DNA from: Candidatus Thiodiazotropha taylori
GTDB lineage: Bacteria; Pseudomonadota; Gammaproteobacteria; Chromatiales; Chromatiaceae
DNA: 9,204 bases
Reading direction: 5' to 3'
NCBI GenBank assembly: GCA_019100305.1
Contig: JAHRHW010000161.1
Location: 1-9,204 of the forward strand
Shown here one piece after another: positions 6,370-9,204 of the stretch (positions within the stretch are counted from its first letter, which is position 1; every line of letters starts with the position of its first letter). The notes under the pieces were generated by a model, which worked only from the letters and a program-made list of their open reading frames with translations, ran no database searches and was not told the DNA's origin. The translations under genes and the position numbers were made by a program.

Positions 6370-7842
6370 ATGTATATCGCTATGGTTTCATCTGAATGTG
6401 CTCCAGTTGCCAAGGTAGGTGGCCTGGGTGATGTGGTTTACGGCCTTAGCAGGGAACTTGAAATCCGTGGTAATACGGTTGAGATCATATTGCCAAAGTA
6501 TGATTGCATGCGATACGACCATATCTATGGCCTACAGATAACCTATGAAAACCTATGGGTTACCTGGTTCAACTATCAAATTCGCTGTACTGTCTGGTTC
6601 GGTTTTGTACATGGGCGCAAGTGCTACTTCATCGAACCACATTCAGATGATCATTTTTTTGAGCGAGGATCCTACTATGGTTTTCCTGATGAACACATAA
6701 GATTTGCCTTCTTTTCCAAAGCCGCTTTGGAATTCATGCTGCAATCTGGAAAAAGACCCGACATCATACACACTCATGATTGGCAGACCGCACTAGTACC
6801 CATTTTGCTTTATGAAATATACAAGTTTACAGGCATGGAGAATTGCCGTGCATGTCATACCGTACATAATTTCAAACATCAGGGTATAGCCGGTGAAAAT
6901 GTATTGTGGTTTACAGGGCTCGGTCGTCCTGATTACTACTACGATCAGAATCGTATGGGTGATGACTTCAATCCAAGCGCAATAAACTTCACAAAAGGCG
7001 CTCTGCTCTATGCGAACTTTACGACAACAGTTTCACCCGGTCATGCATGGGAAGTCAGACACACCGATTGGGGTTATGGTCTGGGTCATGCCTTACATTC
7101 TCATCAAAATAGATTCGGCGGCGTATTGAATGGCTTGGATTACGAAATGTGGAATCCACAAACAGACCCACATATTGCGCAGCACTATTCTGTTGATTTA
7201 ATTGATAGAAAATATGAAAACAAGAAAGCATTGCGGGAGAAACTCTGGCTATCGCATGATTATAAGCCACTAATCGCTTATGTAGGCAGACTCGATACCC
7301 AAAAAGGTGTTCCGCTAATTCGTCATGCCCTCTATTATGCATTGGCACATGGTGCACAGTTCGTATTACTCGGTTCGAGCCCGGAATCCGGTACAAATGC
7401 TGAATTTTGGCAAATAAAACATGAACTTGACCAAAGTCCGGATTGTCACCTGGAAATTGGTTACAATGAGGAACTGGCGCATATGATCTATGCCGGCTCA
7501 GATATGCTTGTCGTGCCCAGCATGTTCGAGCCCTGTGGCCTGACACAGATGATAGCCCTTAGATACGGGACAGTTCCAATTGTCAGGTCTGTAGGCGGAC
7601 TCGCTGATACTGTATTTGATATCGATTTTTCTGACAAACCAAACAATGAGCGCAACGGCTATGTTTTTTATCAGTGCGATCATTATGCAATTGATTCTGC
7701 GATGCAGCGAGCAATTGGGCTTTGGTACGACTATCCTGACCGTTTCAGAGAACTTATGCTGAATGGAATGAAGTTCGACTATTCATGGAACATACCCGGT
7801 CAAAATTACTTGAATATCTACAACCATATTAAACACTCATAA
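6370..7842 (+). CDS. glgA: GT5 glycogen synthase, GlgA2 (starch synthase III/IV-like) type
   Basis: Transfers glucose from an ADP- or UDP-glucose donor to the non-reducing end of an alpha-1,4-glucan in the cytoplasm. The 490 residues form a complete two-Rossmann-domain GT5/GT-B enzyme. The N-terminal loop is KVGGLGDVVYGLSREL, with donor-binding Lys15 (K-X-G-G-L); HTHDWQTALVP is at 134-144 and NGLDYEMWNP at 254-263. GRLDTQKG (306-313) supplies Arg307 and Lys312, and FEPCGLTQMIALRYGTVP (386-403) supplies the conserved Glu387. The early ELEIRGNTVEIILPKYDCMRYD segment and the variant KVGGL recall cyanobacterial GlgA2 and plant starch synthase III/IV rather than the classic E. coli GlgA, judged from memory of those families. 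The ATG at 6370 has a GAG 8 nt upstream. The next GH57 gene follows after 23 bp, so cotranscription is likely. ADP-glucose as donor is expected but not shown. Confidence 0.95.
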   Translation: MYIAMVSSECAPVAKVGGLGDVVYGLSRELEIRGNTVEIILPKYDCMRYDHIYGLQITYENLWVTWFNYQIRCTVWFGFVHGRKCYFIEPHSDDHFFERGSYYGFPDEHIRFAFFSKAALEFMLQSGKRPDIIHTHDWQTALVPILLYEIYKFTGMENCRACHTVHNFKHQGIAGENVLWFTGLGRPDYYYDQNRMGDDFNPSAINFTKGALLYANFTTTVSPGHAWEVRHTDWGYGLGHALHSHQNRFGGVLNGLDYEMWNPQTDPHIAQHYSVDLIDRKYENKKALREKLWLSHDYKPLIAYVGRLDTQKGVPLIRHALYYALAHGAQFVLLGSSPESGTNAEFWQIKHELDQSPDCHLEIGYNEELAHMIYAGSDMLVVPSMFEPCGLTQMIALRYGTVPIVRSVGGLADTVFDIDFSDKPNNERNGYVFYQCDHYAIDSAMQRAIGLWYDYPDRFRELMLNGMKFDYSWNIPGQNYLNIYNHIKHS

Positions 7843-7865
7843 CAACATACGTCAGGAGACAATCG

Positions 7866-9204
7866 ATGTCCTCAATGCCTGAATATATCAATAATGTACC
7901 CAATATTTCCGGCGCTGAGAATATCATTAAAGAAGCTTTGGATAGTGCCGAAAATAAAGCTGTTTTTTTAGAAAATAGTAAAATAGATTTTTCCAATATC
8001 CGAAGTTGCTTTGCGGTTGCTCTCCATATGCATCAACCTTTGATACCCGCAGGCGGTGATGACTTGAGGACTGCTGCGCTGATCAGCAATCTCCAATATA
8101 TGATGGAACACCCCGATGTTGGAGACAATCATAATGCAAGCGTATTCCACTGGTGCTATAAGCGAATGGGAGAAATCATTCCTCAACTGGTTGATTCTGG
8201 ACACAATCCGAGGGTGATGCTTGAATACTCAGGGACCCTGTTTCACGGATTGCGTAAAATGGGATTGGATGATGTGTTGGACAGTCTCAAAGTAATCACC
8301 TGCGATCCACGGTATGCCCATTGCGTAGAATGGTTGGGTGCACCATGGGGACATGCGGTCGCGCCTTCAACACCTGTTCAGGATTATCGGTTACATGTTC
8401 GCGCCTGGCAGAATCACTTTGCAGCTCTATTCGGCATTGATGCCCTTACCAGAGTTAGAGGATTCTCCCCTTCTGAAATGGCACTGCCCAATCATCCGGA
8501 TATCGCTTATGAGTTTATCAAAACGCTAACAGATTGCGGCTATCAATGGATTCTTGTACAGGAACACACTGTTGAGCAGCCAGATGACGGCTGGACTCCA
8601 CAACAGCCACACCTGCCCCACCGGTTGGTATGTAAAAACTCATCCGGTGAAACTGCTTCAATAGTAGCTATAGTAAAGACACAGGGCTCAGATACAAAGC
8701 TTGTCGCTCAGATGCAACCGGCCTATGAGGCACGGAGCCTGGAGCGCCAAATTATTGCTGGCAAATCAATACCGCCTATGGTAACCCAAATCGCTGATGG
8801 GGAAAATGGTGGTGTAATGATGAACGAGTTTCCACCAAAATACCGTGAAGTCTCCATTGAGAGCTCCTGGTCCGAAACTCCCGCAATAAATGTTACCGAG
8901 TATCTGGAACATTTAGCTCAGCTTGGTTTCAGTGAAAATGACTTTCCAGTCATTCAACCTCTCTACCAAAAACGCATATGGGAACGTATGCAGCCTGGTG
9001 ATGGCCCGGAAAAACTGTCAGAAGTAATTGACCATCTTGCACAGGAAGACCAGCAATTTCACATGGAAGGTGGCAGTTGGACCAACGATCTTTCCTGGGT
9101 CAAGGGGTATGAAGACGTACTAAAGCCTATGGAAGAAGCCAGCGCACACTTTTACAGAAAAGTAGTTGAGAAGAATATACCAAGCGATGATGAACGTTAT
9201 CGGA
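7866..9204 (+). CDS. Second GH57 family alpha-glucan enzyme (3' end beyond window)
   Basis: An open frame of 446 codons that continues past the window edge without a stop. The ATG at 7866 follows a good AGGAGA (7854-7859) with a 6-nt spacer and lies 23 bp after glgA. GH57 signatures: ALHMHQPLIPAGGDD (52-66, region I HQP), RGFSPSEMALPNHP (198-211) with likely nucleophile Glu204, and IADGENGGVMMNEFP (309-323) with likely acid/base Asp311. A C-terminal EGGSWTNDLSWVKGYEDVL (401-419) corresponds to the region V segment GAWNTGWHHG of the first GH57 gene. The protein is paralogous to that gene but divergent, and carries an extra N-terminal stretch of about 45 residues before the first barrel strand. 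No signal peptide. Amylase, glucanotransferase or branching activity cannot be told apart from these motifs. Confidence 0.88.
   Translation, partial: MSSMPEYINNVPNISGAENIIKEALDSAENKAVFLENSKIDFSNIRSCFAVALHMHQPLIPAGGDDLRTAALISNLQYMMEHPDVGDNHNASVFHWCYKRMGEIIPQLVDSGHNPRVMLEYSGTLFHGLRKMGLDDVLDSLKVITCDPRYAHCVEWLGAPWGHAVAPSTPVQDYRLHVRAWQNHFAALFGIDALTRVRGFSPSEMALPNHPDIAYEFIKTLTDCGYQWILVQEHTVEQPDDGWTPQQPHLPHRLVCKNSSGETASIVAIVKTQGSDTKLVAQMQPAYEARSLERQIIAGKSIPPMVTQIADGENGGVMMNEFPPKYREVSIESSWSETPAINVTEYLEHLAQLGFSENDFPVIQPLYQKRIWERMQPGDGPEKLSEVIDHLAQEDQQFHMEGGSWTNDLSWVKGYEDVLKPMEEASAHFYRKVVEKNIPSDDERYR

Noticed and set aside
7055..7546. 163-codon open frame on the minus strand inside glgA
   Set aside because: It is antisense to conserved GT5 motifs, and its translation shows no recognisable fold or ribosome site.
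7968..8204. 78-codon minus-strand open frame at the start of the second GH57 gene
   Set aside because: It lies opposite the HQP region of a clear GH57 frame, so it is a shadow.
1..9204. CRISPR array, tRNA/rRNA genes, insertion sequences
   Set aside because: No regularly spaced repeats, no recognisable tRNA or rRNA sequence, and no transposase or terminal inverted repeats were seen.

Overview
The window looks like part of a nitrogen-fixing gammaproteobacterial chromosome. NifE and NifN resemble the Azotobacter-type proteins closely enough that the cluster-binding cysteines fall at the same residue numbers. A sulfur oxidiser or relative is a plausible host, but that is a guess from protein character only. 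No tRNA, rRNA, CRISPR array or insertion sequence is visible.

Positions 1-2805 (minus strand) hold a nitrogenase-cofactor unit. nifE and nifN overlap by 4 bp (ATGA) and lie behind a near-consensus sigma-54 promoter with two TGT-N10-ACA NifA-type upstream sites. The promoter lies inside what would be the N-terminus of an over-extended nifE reading frame, so nifE must start at the internal ATG at 2687. NifN appears to lack roughly the last 35-45 residues usual for the family.

Positions 2911-9204 hold an alpha-glucan (glycogen) metabolism locus, arranged divergently. On the minus strand is a GH13 debranching-type enzyme (2911-4659). On the plus strand are a compact GH57 protein (5079-6317), a GT5 glycogen/starch synthase resembling the cyanobacterial GlgA2 type (6370-7842), and a second GH57 protein that runs off the window end (7866-9204). 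The plus-strand genes are spaced 52 and 23 bp apart and are probably cotranscribed. An AT-rich intergenic region of about 420 bp holds candidate sigma-70 promoters for both directions.

Functionally, the synthase would extend alpha-1,4-glucan, the GH57 proteins would branch, transfer or hydrolyse it, and the GH13 enzyme would remove alpha-1,6 branches. The precise GH57 activities cannot be told from sequence alone. The two blocks meet at about 2890. Parts of the glucan locus are more AT-rich than the nif block, so the locus may have a separate history, but this is not proven. Stored glycogen could supply energy and electrons for nitrogen fixation; that link is only inferred from proximity.
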